From Loripinus fragilis (Eukaryota > Mollusca > Bivalvia > Lucinida > Lucinidae), in NCBI GenBank assembly GCA_964019695.1, contig CAXHUL010000236.1:124001-188000 (forward strand): a stretch of 64,000 bases of DNA, read 5' to 3'. The stretch's first letter is position 1; the number at the start of each line of letters is the position of its first letter. The position numbers and the translations under genes were made by a program. Shown piece by piece: positions 33,881 through 44,192 of the stretch. The notes under the pieces were generated by a model, which searched no databases, was not told the DNA's origin, and worked only from the letters and a program-made list of their open reading frames with translations.

Positions 33881-34119
33881 AAACATATCGACTAAGTATA
33901 ACTGTCGTGACAATTTCTGAAAAATCAACATTCCAAGATATTTCCTTAATAAATAATCAGTGTGTGCTTAGTAACCTGGAGGGCATTGGTCCCCAAGACA
34001 GAGAAGCCTGGAGATCTGGTGTGAGAAGGTCGAGCCAACTGCAGTTAACCCCAGGAACTGGGAAACTATCTGCAGTCTAAATATCAAACCAAGATTAAGT
34101 AAGAGCAAGTAAGTAAATA

Positions 34120-34655
34120 AATAAGGAAATAAATTTGACCTTGTTGTGAATTGGCTCCAGGTCAGTTGGGCCCACATTACAAATGTTACATACCCTGGCC
34201 TTTGGTTACAGAGAAGATTTTTGAAGGGGTTTTACTATATATGGGTGTTATGTAGCCATCTTGAGAATGTGACAGGATCATTTGAAAAAAAAGTTTTGTT
34301 TCCCCCACTTAACGCAAAGAAGTTTAGCATTCTTTTTGTGGGATATAGGTAAACAGTGCAGACCCAGATCAGACACTGCAAAATGTGGAGTCTGATCAGG
34401 GTCTCCACCGTTTGCTTATAGAATGTCCTGTTAAATTTGAATAAAAATGAAAAATACCACCTAACAACCCTTAAGACAAAAATGGACTGGTCCAATAGAT
34501 AATGGTGGTAAAATCCATCCGGCTTAAATAGGTTAAGAAGTTTCCATATGAAATGAGTTAAAATTGGCCTAGTGCTATCAGAAAATGTGTTTTTGATAGA
34601 TGGACAAAAGAGCTACACTACATGCTTATCCATGAGCCTTTGACTCAGGTGAGCT
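34120..34655. mobile_element. Fragment of GCTCACC-type tandem element, with nested hairpin element
   Basis: TTTGACCTTGTTGTGAATTGG, CCATATATGGG-like TACTATATATGGGTGTTATG and TTGACTCAGGTGAGCTAGA match the element at 54157-55725. A GATC-core hairpin element (about 34330-34500, AACAGTGCAGACCCAGATCA...GATCAGGGTCTCCACCGTTT) interrupts it. Confidence 0.65.
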
Positions 34656-34703
34656 AGAAGACACCAATTAATAGTGAATCTTATATTTTAATGGCGGTGT
34701 TCT

Positions 34704-34950
34704 GGCCCCGAGGTTATAAAAAAAGTTCCATGCTCAACTCAGCTGAGCAAGAAATTTATCCTGCTCATAAATGTTAAAATGCCAACAATTGTTGGCATTT
34801 TAACATTTATTAGCATGATAAATACAACCTCTGAGAGGCTTAAAGCAATAAACTTCTCTCATTTGTCGGTATATTAGTTTTTATGAGCAGTTGAAATTTC
34901 GTGCTCAGTTGAGTTGAGCATGAAAAAAAGTTTTATAACCTTGGGGCCAG
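34704..34950. repeat. Family B fold-back MITE, copy 3
   Basis: GGCCCCGAGGTTATAAAAAA...TTTTATAACCTTGGGGCC, with AATGCCAACAATTGTTGGCATT. The best-preserved ends of the family. Confidence 0.88.
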
Positions 34951-35104
34951 GTGTGGTACCTATTCAAGCAACTAAACAAGCCATGCATTTTCAAATTTCC
35001 AACTACAATGTTAAAAGCTGCTAAAACTTATCCTACCACTGTTTTTGGCCCCAAAATGATGTCTGCTAATTACATCTTGTGCATATTTTCAAATGTACGC
35101 CAGA

Positions 35105-35195
35105 ATATCTTTATAATGGTAGCAAACACTATGAACCAAGATCAGACTGCTCAGTCTGATCTGGGTCCATATAGTTTGCAACATCAGCTACCAAA
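35105..35195. repeat. GATC-core hairpin
   Basis: AACCAAGATCAGACTGCTCAGTCTGATCTGGGTC is a tight fold-back with flanks TAGCAAACACTATG and CATATAGTTTGC. Confidence 0.75.
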
Positions 35196-35424
35196 GTACA
35201 TAAGCAGTTAGAGAGCAGACACCAATTGTGGCCAATGGAAGGAAAAGCACTAAAATATTTCTAAATGAGGATACTGTGATTTAACCCTTTCTTTCATGAA
35301 TATTCATGCTTGGCTCCACCCACTATGAATAATTATATAAATCCTCTTTCATGTTGGTACATAGAACAAAGAAATTACTTGTCAGGTCCACTAGTGTAGG
35401 ATCATATCTAATTATATTTTCATA

Positions 35425-35510
35425 AGCAAAGATAGAAGACCCTGATCAGGCAGCTCTTACAAGAGCGCTGCCTGATCTGGGTCTGCTCTATTTGTAATAG
35501 CATTAAAAGG
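35425..35510. repeat. GATC-core hairpin
   Basis: GAAGACCCTGATCAGGCAGC and GCTGCCTGATCTGGGTCTGC around CTCTTACAAGAGC. Confidence 0.75.
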
Positions 35511-35514
35511 CGTA

Positions 35515-36015
35515 ACAATGAGGGTTAAGGTTAAAGCAATAATGACAAGAATATTTTGATTCTGATTGCCACAAAATGGTACAATTTTTATGTATTGAAA
35601 TGATCACTCCGATCACTGTGTACAGCCATGCAATCTGATCAATCCCCTTGAACTCTCTTACCAGGCTAAACCCCGATATACCCATAAATTTGTTTGGAAA
35701 ACTGTCTGGATCCAGATCAGCTATCCACTGAGAAGCACAGCTGTCAATACAGTGTTTACAATAAATGATTTTCATTTTTCTGATAAATGCCACAGCATCA
35801 GTTCATAGTAAATGACCTGCAAAGGATGTCATGTTAACTTTGAATCGGACCTATAAAATTCATTATTTTCATGAACTTCAAAAAATTGGAATACATCTCT
35901 TGAAATTTACACCTACCATGAAAAAAGTTTCATGAGAAATGAGGGCTCTCTGTGTATACGAAAAACAGCATAGCAAGGATTAATTTCTTATGAGGTGCTA
36001 AACATGCAGTGGTGG
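35515..36015. other. Intergenic, no gene seen
   Basis: The open frame at 35503-35793 (- strand, 96 codons) covers part of a decayed hairpin and has no family signal. Confidence 0.4.
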
Positions 36016-36080
36016 AACAGCAAACAGTGTGTACAGTTATCAGACTGTTCATTCAAATGTAGGTTTACACAGTTTGATCT

Positions 36081-36319
36081 GGCCCAGAGGTTATAAAACT
36101 TTTTTCATGCTTAACTCAACTGAGCATGAAATTTCAACAGCTCATGAAAAATAAACACTTTTCTTGCTTTCGAAATCTTAAATGTTATGTCAATTGTGCC
36201 CTATATATGTTAAAATGCCAACAGTTGTTATTTGTTGGCATTTAATTTCAACATTTATTAGCATGATTTTCATGCTCAGAGAAGTTGAGCATGAAAAATG
36301 TGTATAACTTCAGGGCCAG
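36081..36319. repeat. Family B fold-back MITE, copy 4
   Basis: GGCCCAGAGGTTATAAAACT...AACTTCAGGGCC; inner AATGCCAACAGTTGTTATTTGTTGGCATT, slightly enlarged loop. Confidence 0.82.
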
Positions 36320-36437
36320 GCCTGTTTGAATCTTTAGTAAATAATGATTTATACTTTTTACAACAGAAATGAACAATTTTGTTCTACAGTGTTGCATATT
36401 TCATTCACCCATTGCATCTAGAATAGCAAAAACACAG

Positions 36438-36680
36438 TTAAGCCCTTAATGCGCCAATCCCAACAAAAGTCATCTGCTTTTCTCGTCTGCTGAAATGTTT
36501 AAGAAGCCTCTATGACAAACAGTGTGGACCCAGATCAGACTGCTCCTATAGGAGCAGTCTGTTCTGGGTCCACGCTATTTGCTTCTATACTTAATTCGTC
36601 AGTAATGTTAGGCAATAATTTGCAGCAGACGACTTCAGCAGACGACATTTTCAGATGCATTTTTTTCTTGGCGCTTTAAG
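36438..36680. repeat. Family E2 fold-back MITE
   Basis: TTAAGCCCTTAATGCGCCAA...TTGGCGCTTTAAG. Centre ACCCAGATCAGACTGCTCCTATAGGAGCAGTCTGTTCTGGGT. Confidence 0.85.
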
Positions 36681-37011
36681 CTTGTTATCAACAGTATCCT
36701 CAAAAACACTATGGACTAAGGGTGCATACAATAAGACACTACATTTGTAAACTGAATGTTAAAAATTTAAAATGTATCATAAGCAGACTGGGTTCTAAGT
36801 TTAAAAAGAAATTAAAGAGAGAAAAGAAACCAAAATGATTTTTATTTCATCAAAATAATCGTGAAATTGTCTTTATAATTAACTGCTGCCATTGCTTAAA
36901 AGAATCAATCATACTTTATCTGTACTGATTTCCTGAATCATTCGACATAATAAGTGGCTTTTCTGGTGTAAAACTGAGCATGGGCATCCAGCGGATAAGC
37001 GGGTCTACAAG

Positions 37012-37189
37012 CCAGGATAAGAGTGCGTACCTAAAAATTATTTTGCTTATTTCTCAACCAAAACATATGTTGTGGGTACTCAAAAGAACCGTCTCAATGA
37101 GACAGTTCTTTTGAGCACCCAAAACACATGTTTAAACAGATGAATAAGTAAATAATTGCATTCTTATGCCGAAAAATTTGCTTAACTGG
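37012..37189. repeat. Family F fold-back MITE
   Basis: CCAGGATAAGAGTGCGTACC...TTGCTTAACTGG. Hairpin AAAGAACCGTCTCAATGAGACAGTTCTTTTGAG. Inverted relative to the next copy at 37345-37522. Confidence 0.85.
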
Positions 37190-37344
37190 CGCTATGGTAT
37201 GAGCAGGTAGACCACAGACCTACCCACAAAATGACAGGGAAGAGACACCGTGCCAACAGCAAGAACACAATTAAGGTAAAACAACCAGCTCTCTCTTCCT
37301 CAGTGAAATCATTGCAAAACTTGAAAGGACACATACTCATAGGA

Positions 37345-37522
37345 CCAGTTAAGCAAAAAAAAAAATAGTGTAAAATTAAGATTATTTTCTTATCCATCAG
37401 CTTAAACATGTGTTTTTGGTGCTCAAAAGAACCGTCTCATCGAGACGGTTCTTTTGAGTACCCACAACATATGTTTTGGTTGAGAAATAAGAAAAAAATT
37501 TCAGTTACGCACTCTTATCTGG
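37345..37522. repeat. Family F fold-back MITE (inverted)
   Basis: CCAGTTAAGCAAAAAAAAAA...CGCACTCTTATCTGG. Hairpin AGAACCGTCTCATCGAGACGGTTCT. Lies 155 bp from its inverted twin. Confidence 0.85.
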
Positions 37523-37769
37523 TGCCCTGATACTGCTTATAAAACATGGAGTTAAAAAACCAACAACACACAATGGGAGCAGAAATAAACAATGAGCTAA
37601 CAACAACAGAGCCACTGTTTTAAAGCCGACAGCAGCCAACGTTCTTTGGTTGCCCAAAGAATAGCCAAGGATTTCAACTGTCTCTTTAGAGAGAGACAAG
37701 TGCTAGCATGTTGACTGATCTTAGTTTATGCTGGGCACCATTTTTTCTTTCTGGGCAGAATGCTAAAAC

Positions 37770-37911
37770 AGTTCTAACTCTTCAGATGCTAAATGTGACT
37801 TAATATGGTCTGCTGTATCAGTTTTTGATGTAAAGCATTTACATGCAGCAGACAACTTCAGCAGACAAGATTTTCAGATGCATCTTTTTCATAGCAGATG
37901 AAGGGCTAAAA
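37770..37911. repeat. Family E-like half element
   Basis: TTCTAACTCTTCAGATGCTA, CATGCAGCAGACAACTTCAG, TTTTCAGATGCATCTTTTTC as at the right side of the 46 kb copy. Confidence 0.55.
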
Positions 37912-38140
37912 TTCAGGAGGGTGCCCTTGCTCACACAGGCTGTGTTAAAAATGGCAATTATTCCAAAGTAACAATATTCAAAATATGAGTAAAGAAAATC
38001 TCTCAATATTGATAGATGTAGGTTATGGATACTTAAAAGTACCCAAAACCTGTACTGGGGGTACTCAAATCCAAAAAAACTTACATTCAGATAATGAAAT
38101 GAAAAGACCCAAAAGCATATTTTGTTGCTACTCAAAACGA

Positions 38141-38233
38141 TCAAAAAAGCTCACTCTAGGTGAGCTAAAAATTAACTGGAAATGAGATCATTTCCAGTTT
38201 ATTTTTAGCTCACCTAGAGTGAGCTTTTTTTGA
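38141..38233. repeat. Near-perfect 45 bp inverted repeat
   Basis: Left arm 38141-38185 and right arm 38188-38233 are almost exact complements (AGCTCACTCTAGGTGAGC ... GCTCACCTAGAGTGAGCT) around a 2-base centre. Lies about 350 bp downstream of the prominin-like stop codon on that gene's strand. A TTTATT at 38198-38203 reads AATAAA on the - strand. Confidence 0.9.
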
Positions 38234-38256
38234 ACTCATCCTACTGAAGATGTGAT

Positions 38257-38500
38257 CCCTCAAGGCGCCAATCGCAACAAAAGTCGTCTGCTTTTCTGGT
38301 CTGCTGAAATGTTTAAGAAGCCTCTATGACAAACAGTGCGGACCCAGATCAGACTGCTCCTATAGGAGCAGTCTGATCTGGGTCCACCCTGTTTGCTCCT
38401 ATACTTGAATTTGTCTGTAATGTTGACAATTATTTGCAGCAGACTACTTCAGCAGACGTCATTTTTCAGATTCATTTTTTCTTGGCGCTTTAAGGGTTAA
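38257..38500. repeat. Family E2 fold-back MITE
   Basis: CTCAAGGCGCCAATCGCAAC...TTGGCGCTTTAAGGGTTAA, with ACCCAGATCAGACTGCTCCTATAGGAGCAGTCTGATCTGGGT. Lies 79 bp downstream of the prominin-like stop on the - strand. Confidence 0.88.
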
Positions 38501-38578
38501 TGGCAAAGGTTGTCTGCTAATCTACTGTTCAGTATACAAAGGGTTAGTGTGTACTTACATGCAATACATAGGCTAGCA

Positions 38579-38831
38579 TTAGTAGTTGTAAGACTTGGGA
38601 TAACTCCCTGGATAGTCCTGCATGGGCAGGTCATCGTAGTCTGGTGGTGGTCGCGGTGGAGACTCAGACCGGTAACCACCACCTTCGTAACGATAGCCTG
38701 AACCATGACCGTTATAGGGCTCGTACCCGTAACCAGAGGACTGGGGATCTCGTCTGTATTCTACAGCACTACCTTCGTTTCTGTCATAGCCACCATTATA
38801 CTTCCCATTCACCCGATCCTGCATTTGCTGG
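38579..38831 (-). CDS. Prominin-like protein, last coding exon (cytoplasmic tail)
   Basis: Reads on the - strand from acceptor TTATCTAATCTATAG (rc of 38832-38846) to TAA at 38579-38581. The previous exon ends on AG, and the first base here completes AGC (Ser); the frame then continues QQMQDRVNGKYNGGYDRNEG. The 84-residue tail is Tyr/Gly/Pro-rich (14 Tyr, several as GY or GYxY) and contains PPRPPPDYDDLPM, with a PPxY motif (PPDY) that in general binds WW-domain proteins. It ends PGSYPKSYNY. Prominin tails are known to be short, variable and alternatively spliced, so weak similarity to vertebrate tails is expected. The assignment rests on strand, phase and order, since 18.6 kb separate it from the preceding exon; transcript evidence is needed to rule out another gene's last exon. 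Confidence 0.72.
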
Positions 38832-38864
38832 CTATAGATTAGATAAATACAATAATCTTAGAAA

Positions 38865-39098
38865 TTAACCCTTTTCAGACCGATGGAATTTTCTATAAAG
38901 CAACATACAATAAAGTCCGGATGGTCTCTTGTATATAGTGAGGAACACAGGTTATAATTTCCCCAAAATAATGTATTTCTTTCTCTGAAGATCTATTTCG
39001 CCTAAGCAAAGAGTGCAGATCCAGATGAAATGCTGCATCTGGGTCTTCACTGTTTGCCAAAGTACCCATTATGTGGTTTCCGGTCTTCAAAGGGTTAA
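38865..39098. repeat. Family Q fold-back element, complete copy
   Basis: TTAACCCTTTTCAGACCG...CGGTCTTCAAAGGGTTAA are inverted ends. Contains GATGAAATGCTGCATCTGGG and CACTGTTTGCCAAAGTACCC. Its end lies about 31 nt before the prominin last-exon acceptor. Confidence 0.85.
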
Positions 39099-39174
39099 CC
39101 CTCATCATGCTGTATATTTTTTATATACTACACTCCTCCCTGAACTTAATCCTGTTAACCTGCAGGTTTCCATT

Positions 39175-39413
39175 TGAGCCAGTGCATGAGATTTCCAACA
39201 ATGTGTTATGTGCGACCAGCAAAGCCTCAGATCAGCCTGCGCATATGCGCAGTCTGATCAGAGCCTTTGCTAGTCGCTTGAGTATTCTATGATTGTTAAG
39301 CTACTGACTGAACACCATTTGGAGTTTCTAAGCTTAAAAGGAGGCACCAGAGGCTCGTCTGAGTCTACACTTGTCAAAATATCAAATTGTTGGAAATCTC
39401 ATGCACTTGCTCA
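39175..39413. repeat. Family C element, copy 2
   Basis: TGAGCCAGTGCATGAGATTT...AAATCTCATGCACTTGCTCA with inner GATCAGCCTGCGCATATGCGCAGTCTGATC palindrome. Confidence 0.88.
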
Positions 39414-39427
39414 TTTATAACTTTATA

Positions 39428-39666
39428 TGAGCCATGACATGTGACTTCCAACAATGTGGCATTTTGACAAGTGTAGACTCAGACGAGCCTGTGCAGCCTC
39501 CTTTTAAGCTTAGAAACTCCAAATTATGATCAGTCAGTAGCATAACAGTCATATAATATTCAAGCGACTAGCAATGGCTCTGATCAGACTGCGCATATGC
39601 GCAGGCTGATCTGAGGCTTTGCTGGTCGCACAAACCACATTGTTAGAAATCTCATGTCATGGCTCA
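39428..39666. repeat. Family C element, copy 3 (inverted)
   Basis: TGAGCCATGACATGTGACTT...AAATCTCATGTCATGGCTCA. Head-to-tail opposite to copy 2 with 14 bp between them. Confidence 0.88.
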
Positions 39667-39676
39667 TATTTTCATG

Positions 39677-39760
39677 CAGAGTGGAAAACAGTGTGGATCC
39701 TGATCAGATGGTTTTGTTAGAAGCCAGATGATCTGGATCTATAGTGTTTTCAAAACAGGA
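39677..39760. repeat. GATC-core hairpin
   Basis: GGAAAACAGTGTGGATCCTG and CCAGATGATCTGGATCTATAG with GTGTTTTC. Confidence 0.65.
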
Positions 39761-39862
39761 TAAATCTGGGTTCAGCAAGGCAAGAGATAAATTAATTTTA
39801 CAAACTTTTGTACAGCAATATTTACCCTGAATATTCAGAATGAGAAACCAGACTTTATATAT

Positions 39863-40071
39863 ACAGTAAAACCTATGTAAAACTGCCACTCTCAAAAAGA
39901 CCGAAAGTTGGTTTTTAAGACAAATTATCGCTTAATGCAGGTCAAAAGTATTGCAGAATGCTCCAAGGGGAGCAATCTGCAATACTTTCGACCTTCATTA
40001 AGCTACCATTTGTCATTAAGATCTTTGTTTTGTCTATTTTTGAGTGGCCGTTTTACACAGGTTTTACTGTA
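39863..40071. repeat. Family A fold-back MITE, copy 7
   Basis: ACAGTAAAACCTATGTAAAA...TTACACAGGTTTTACTGTA; arms in the same orientation as copy 1. Confidence 0.88.
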
Positions 40072-40127
40072 TGCAGACTTGTCTAAATCTGCTTTGCTCC
40101 TCTGTGCAATAAGTACCAAAATCTCAT

Positions 40128-40303
40128 AGGTAAGATTGCATAATTAAAAATTATTTTTCTTATTTCTCAACTAAAACACATGTTGTAGGTACTCAAAAGG
40201 ACCATATCGATGAGACATTTCTTTTGAGCACCCAAAACAAATATTAAATTGATAGTTAAGAAAATAATCACAGTTTTACTCTAAAAAAAAATTGCTTATC
40301 TGG
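40128..40303. repeat. Family F fold-back MITE
   Basis: TTTCTCAACTAAAACACATG, TACTCAAAAGGACCATATCG and TTGCTTATCTGG. Confidence 0.75.
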
Positions 40304-40323
40304 ATGTATGTGACCTGACATAT

Positions 40324-40506
40324 ACAGTGAAACCTGTCTCAAGCCGACACTCAATAAAAGACAAAACAAAGGTTTCAAAGACAATGGTAGCTTAATGAAG
40401 GTCGAAAGTATTGCAGAAAATTTTTGACCTGCATTAAGCCAAAATCAGTCTTGAAAACAAATTTGGTCTTCTCTTCTAGTGGCCGCTTAAGACAGGTTTT
40501 ACTGTA
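40324..40506. repeat. Family A fold-back MITE, copy 8 (inverted, internal deletion)
   Basis: ACAGTGAAACCTGTCTCAAG...GCTTAAGACAGGTTTTACTGTA; the central hairpin is shortened. Confidence 0.82.
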
Positions 40507-40509
40507 CAT

Positions 40510-40890
40510 AGCAAGCTTGTGCTCTGTGTCTCACAAGTTTAGAACCTTTCTTGAAATTTTCAGGATAAATATTGTAAATTTGTTAGTTTTCTATGGATGT
40601 GAGCATTTCTACAATAGACATAGATCTTCTTCCCTGCACACTACATTTCTTGGGCCCAGTTGATTAAAGTACTGTTAGCTTATTCAAACTTTTCAAGCAG
40701 TAATGGTAATATCTTTTCAAATAATATAGAAAGGTTCATTAATATCATTTTTCATGGAAGAAAGATAGTTCCAAGATTACAATTCATGGAATTAATCCAA
40801 GTGTTAAACATGTTCTCTCCAGCCAATGATATTGCTTGAAATAAGAACATGTAAAGGATGGGAAGTTTGAATTATTTCAATACAGTATGA
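40510..40890. other. Intron sequence, nothing recognised
   Basis: No exon or repeat signal seen. Confidence 0.4.
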
Positions 40891-40893
40891 ACT

Positions 40894-41090
40894 AAAAATT
40901 CTTGCCTGCTAGCATTGAATGCTGATAACATTTGCAAACAGTTTGGACACTGAACAAGCCCGACAAAATATATGGCCTGATCTGGGTCCAAACTACTTGG
41001 CACCCTGATGGGATTAATATTTGCTTGAAAATTGATTTGATTTTTTTTTATTTCAGTTGACCACAAAAATCATGCAAAATTATCCTTCAG
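40894..41090. repeat. Family D element, copy 7
   Basis: TTCTTGCCTGCTAGCATTGA, TTTGCAAACAGTTTGGACAC, GGCCTGATCTGGGTCCAAAC, ending TCAGGCAAAGCATT. Confidence 0.72.
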
Positions 41091-41453
41091 GCAAAGCATT
41101 TTAAAATGTGTCTGCATTGCCAAAGAAACTTAAAACAACTGGCCTGCATAGCCTTCCCAAGTATATGTTTTATTTTTTTTTGAATACAAGCCACCCAGCG
41201 TGGCAAAAGGTCACAACGACATAAGTTCTTTTAAATGTAGAATTTACCTTTAAATATTCGAATTTAGCAGTTATATGAACATGTGTTGAAGACCTTAATA
41301 TGCCAATCACTTAGAAAAGTATTAATTTAGCATCATGTACCTATAGATAAATTCAGGCTTTTTTGGGTTCCCCCAAATATTGCATCACACAGGTTAGTGC
41401 ATAAATGTTATTAAACTTATCTGCTAGAAAATTGTACATGATATCGCAAGAAA

Positions 41454-41696
41454 ACCTGAGGTTATAAAACCTTTTTCATGCTCAACTGAGCTGAGCACGA
41501 AATTTCAACTACTCATAAAACTAAAATACTGACAGATGAAGAAGTGTATTGCTTCAAGTCTCTCAGATGTTGTATTCATCATGCTAATAAATATTAAAAT
41601 GCCAACAATTGTTGGCATTTTAACATTTATGAGCAGGATAAATTTCGTGCTCAGCTGAGATGAGCGTGGAAAAAGTTTTATAACCTCTGCCCCAGG
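41454..41696. repeat. Family B fold-back MITE, copy 5 (inside family H)
   Basis: GAGGTTATAAAACCTTTTTC...AGTTTTATAACCTCTGCCCC with AATGCCAACAATTGTTGGCATT. Confidence 0.82.
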
Positions 41697-41857
41697 CTTT
41701 GGTATCTGCAACAAGGTAAGGCACAAACCAGCTTGCTCAACTACAGAGACTAGCCAGTGAGTGAATGACAAATGCACTGATCAGAGTGCATTGATGCAAG
41801 GGCTGGTCTGCACCTTTGTTGTTCATATACAACAAAATCAGCTTTTCTCATGCCGAG

Positions 41858-42675
41858 TAGCCTGGGTCCAGTCGTCAATATTTTGGCACTAAGTTTCTAA
41901 TGTTAATTTCCTAAAAAATAAGAGAATAAAAGTTTACCACATCAAAGGTATCGGTTGTCCGTTATTAATTTCGATTAATATTGACGCCTGGGGACATCAG
42001 TAGTGTTTCCCTTTGATAATCCGATAAGCCGATCAATCTAATTATAGCCTATTGCTTTAGTGTGACGTAATAAAGATGATAACGAGACACCGATCCGGTA
42101 ATGAGGATGCCATTATCAGTCAGCTGATCATGGAAACTCCGCCTAAAAACCGTGAATAAAGATGGAATTTGTTTACCTGGTTCGAGACCGATTGACCCAA
42201 AACAATTGATTATAATTTTCAAACACAGATATGAAACTGAAGTGTCAAAAATATTGCGAAAATTCGTTTTTCTCGAATGTGTTGTGCGTATCTCGCCCGC
42301 GTGTATTAAATACGTGTCTCGCAAAGGCAAAAGACGAACTAGGCAAATACACCACACAGTCGGAAAACGCTGTTTCAATTTAAATCGTGAAGCCAACTAT
42401 CGTCCACAAAGTGCATTCGATGAAACGACAGAGGAAGGAATATCTGTGGTAGTGTTTGCCTTTCTATCTATCTTTCACTGGGATTCCTGCTACTATTTAT
42501 AGCACAATAGAGTTATCGGATAGCGTTATCGTTCTTGGCTTTACCCCTCAAAATTTGAGGAAAAATCCAGGTGGCGCTGTCGATTGAAATCAAAGTTCCC
42601 CAGGCTGTCATTTTTGACCAAGGAACGGAAAAATAAAAAAAAGAAGAAAAAATGATCAGACTGGAACCCAGGCTA
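41858..42675. mobile_element. 818 bp DNA transposon with 9 bp target duplication
   Basis: Ends TAGCCTGGGTCCAGTC and GACTGGAACCCAGGCTA are complementary apart from one extra base. CATGCCGAG flanks it at 41849-41857 and 42676-42684. Excision leaves an uninterrupted family H end, so the empty site is known. Two antisense-overlapping open frames (42152-42502 +, 116 codons; 42049-42396 -, 115 codons) lie inside; neither resembles a transposase I know. The 9 bp duplication would fit a Mutator-like element, an inference only. Confidence 0.88.
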
Positions 42676-42699
42676 CATGCCGAGGCACATATGAGCCAC

Positions 42700-42826
42700 T
42701 TTTCATTACTTGTTTGTTCACAATGACTAATGTTTATTAAAGCCTGAAAAAGCCACTTACCAAATCCATTAGATAACATGTATATGCTGACTAATGCCTA
42801 AAAGTCCTTTAGATGACATGAAATAC
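42700..42826. repeat. Short degenerate direct repeats
   Basis: Phrases such as CTAATGCCTAAAAGTCCTTT and AGATGACATGAA recur loosely in 44720-44900 (CCCCTAAAATGTCCTTTGAT, GTCCTTTAGATATCATGAAT). Confidence 0.5.
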
Positions 42827-43294
42827 TTACAACCGCGCAAGTAGCAAGTTAGCAAAAGCACATTTGGAGTCGCGCCATCGCAAGACCACCGGATCAGATT
42901 TCAAAGACTCGCCGAACAAGATACGGCGTAATACAAGTGACAAGCTCGTCAAAGTAAAACAAACCGCAATCCATATTTAGCAATACCAATTTATTTGAAC
43001 ATTCCCGCTTGTAGCGAGTAGGCGGGGCTAAATGGTTGTCCATTTCGTCAGGAGGCGGAGCGAAGCGCTTGTAAACATTAATGTACCGCACCGTGGCAAA
43101 AATAAACTGTCCGTTTGTGAACACGACGTCGAGAGGTACAGGCTGATCGGGATCATTATATGGGTACTTGATAGCTATTTAAAGGACCTCAAGCGTTCCC
43201 CATGCAGACAGCGTAGTGTAACAAGAACCTTGGGCACCAGACTGATCCGAGTCTTCCGTTAGCGCACATGTCATAGTTTCGTTTGGTGCGGACC

Positions 43295-43790
43295 CCCAAT
43301 CCCCCTCTGGGTCTGCACATGGCTATCTACGAAATTTCCACAAACGGCAGCCAATCCAGTGCTGACATTGTACCTCGGTGAGGGTATCGCGGCCAAAGCA
43401 GGCGCCATGAACTGGTTATGAATTTGGAGGTTATTTCCCAGTACATTCATACGCTACTGTAAAATAAGTTAAGGACACAAATAGAAACGTTGTCTTGGCT
43501 GTTTTCTGGACCCCGTCCCCTGACAAAAATTCCTGGGCTCGCGCATGGAACCTATGATATCCTAAAATATATGTAGTGTTGCTTCTCTGGAATCTAGCGA
43601 AAACTCTAGTCAGAATGAATAGAAAATATACCCTGCGCCCAAATGCTTTATATTTAAATAGCTAGTTTCATACACGCCTGTTTAGTATACATGCGCGATT
43701 CAGAGAGGGGGGGGGGGCAGGGGTCCGGACCCCCCCCTGAAAATCACAAAAAGGGTCTCTTAGCAATACTAGTCTCGATCCCCTGAAAAA
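43295..43790. repeat. Family J G/C-run repeats
   Basis: CCCCCTCTGGGTCTGCACATGG near 43301 and a G10/C7-flanked segment near 43707-43785 with GATTTTTCAGGGGATCGAG-type blocks. Similar ends are at 51605-51780, 58990-59055 and 61528-61650. Confidence 0.5.
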
Positions 43791-43805
43791 TCACAAAGCT
43801 GCAAA

Positions 43806-43890
43806 GCCAGCATTCAATGTTGGGCCATCATCCGCCCGCCAGAGAAACGCATTTAATGGCGTTTCGCTGGTAGGACGATGATGGTCCGCA
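43806..43890. repeat. Family I palindrome, copy 2
   Basis: CAGCATTCAATGTTGGGCCA, then GAAACGCATTTAATGGCGTTTC, then CGATGATGGTCCG. Confidence 0.82.
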
Positions 43891-44192
43891 TATAGTCAGT
43901 GGCATTGGATTCTTTCTCCTCTTCTCCCATCATGAACAATAAACAAAAACAACAACAACAACAAAAAGTTGTCATACATGTAGTTGAACCCCCTCTGACA
44001 AACCTGTCTTGGTCCGCGCATGACAAATATTAGTTTGGCAAATATCGGCAATCATTTCCTACGGAGAGGTTTCTTGCCATACATTATTTTTTAACCATCA
44101 ACGCAGATATTTCTTTAAATTTCTCGCGTTTTAACTATCATTCTTTCTGCGTCAATGTGAAAACCATATTTACATGTAGAAGTTCCATAGAT

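Larger units (their letters stand above)
41436..42695. mobile_element. Family H element carrying two nested insertions
   Basis: H left end ATATCGCAAGAAAACC, then a family B copy (41454-41696), H body AAACCAGCTTGCTCAACTAC...GCTTTTCTCATGCCGAG, then an 818 bp transposon (41858-42675), and the H right end GCACATATG. Confidence 0.75.

Noticed and set aside
38497..38868. ORFs overlapping the prominin last exon (38497-38706 -, 38510-38701 +, 38644-38868 +)
   Set aside because: Shadow frames of the real - strand exon, which is supported by phase and splice site.
42049..42502. Two overlapping ORFs of 115 and 116 codons as host genes
   Set aside because: Both lie wholly inside the 818 bp element with TIRs and a 9 bp duplication. 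No recognisable domain, no splice context, and they overlap antisense.
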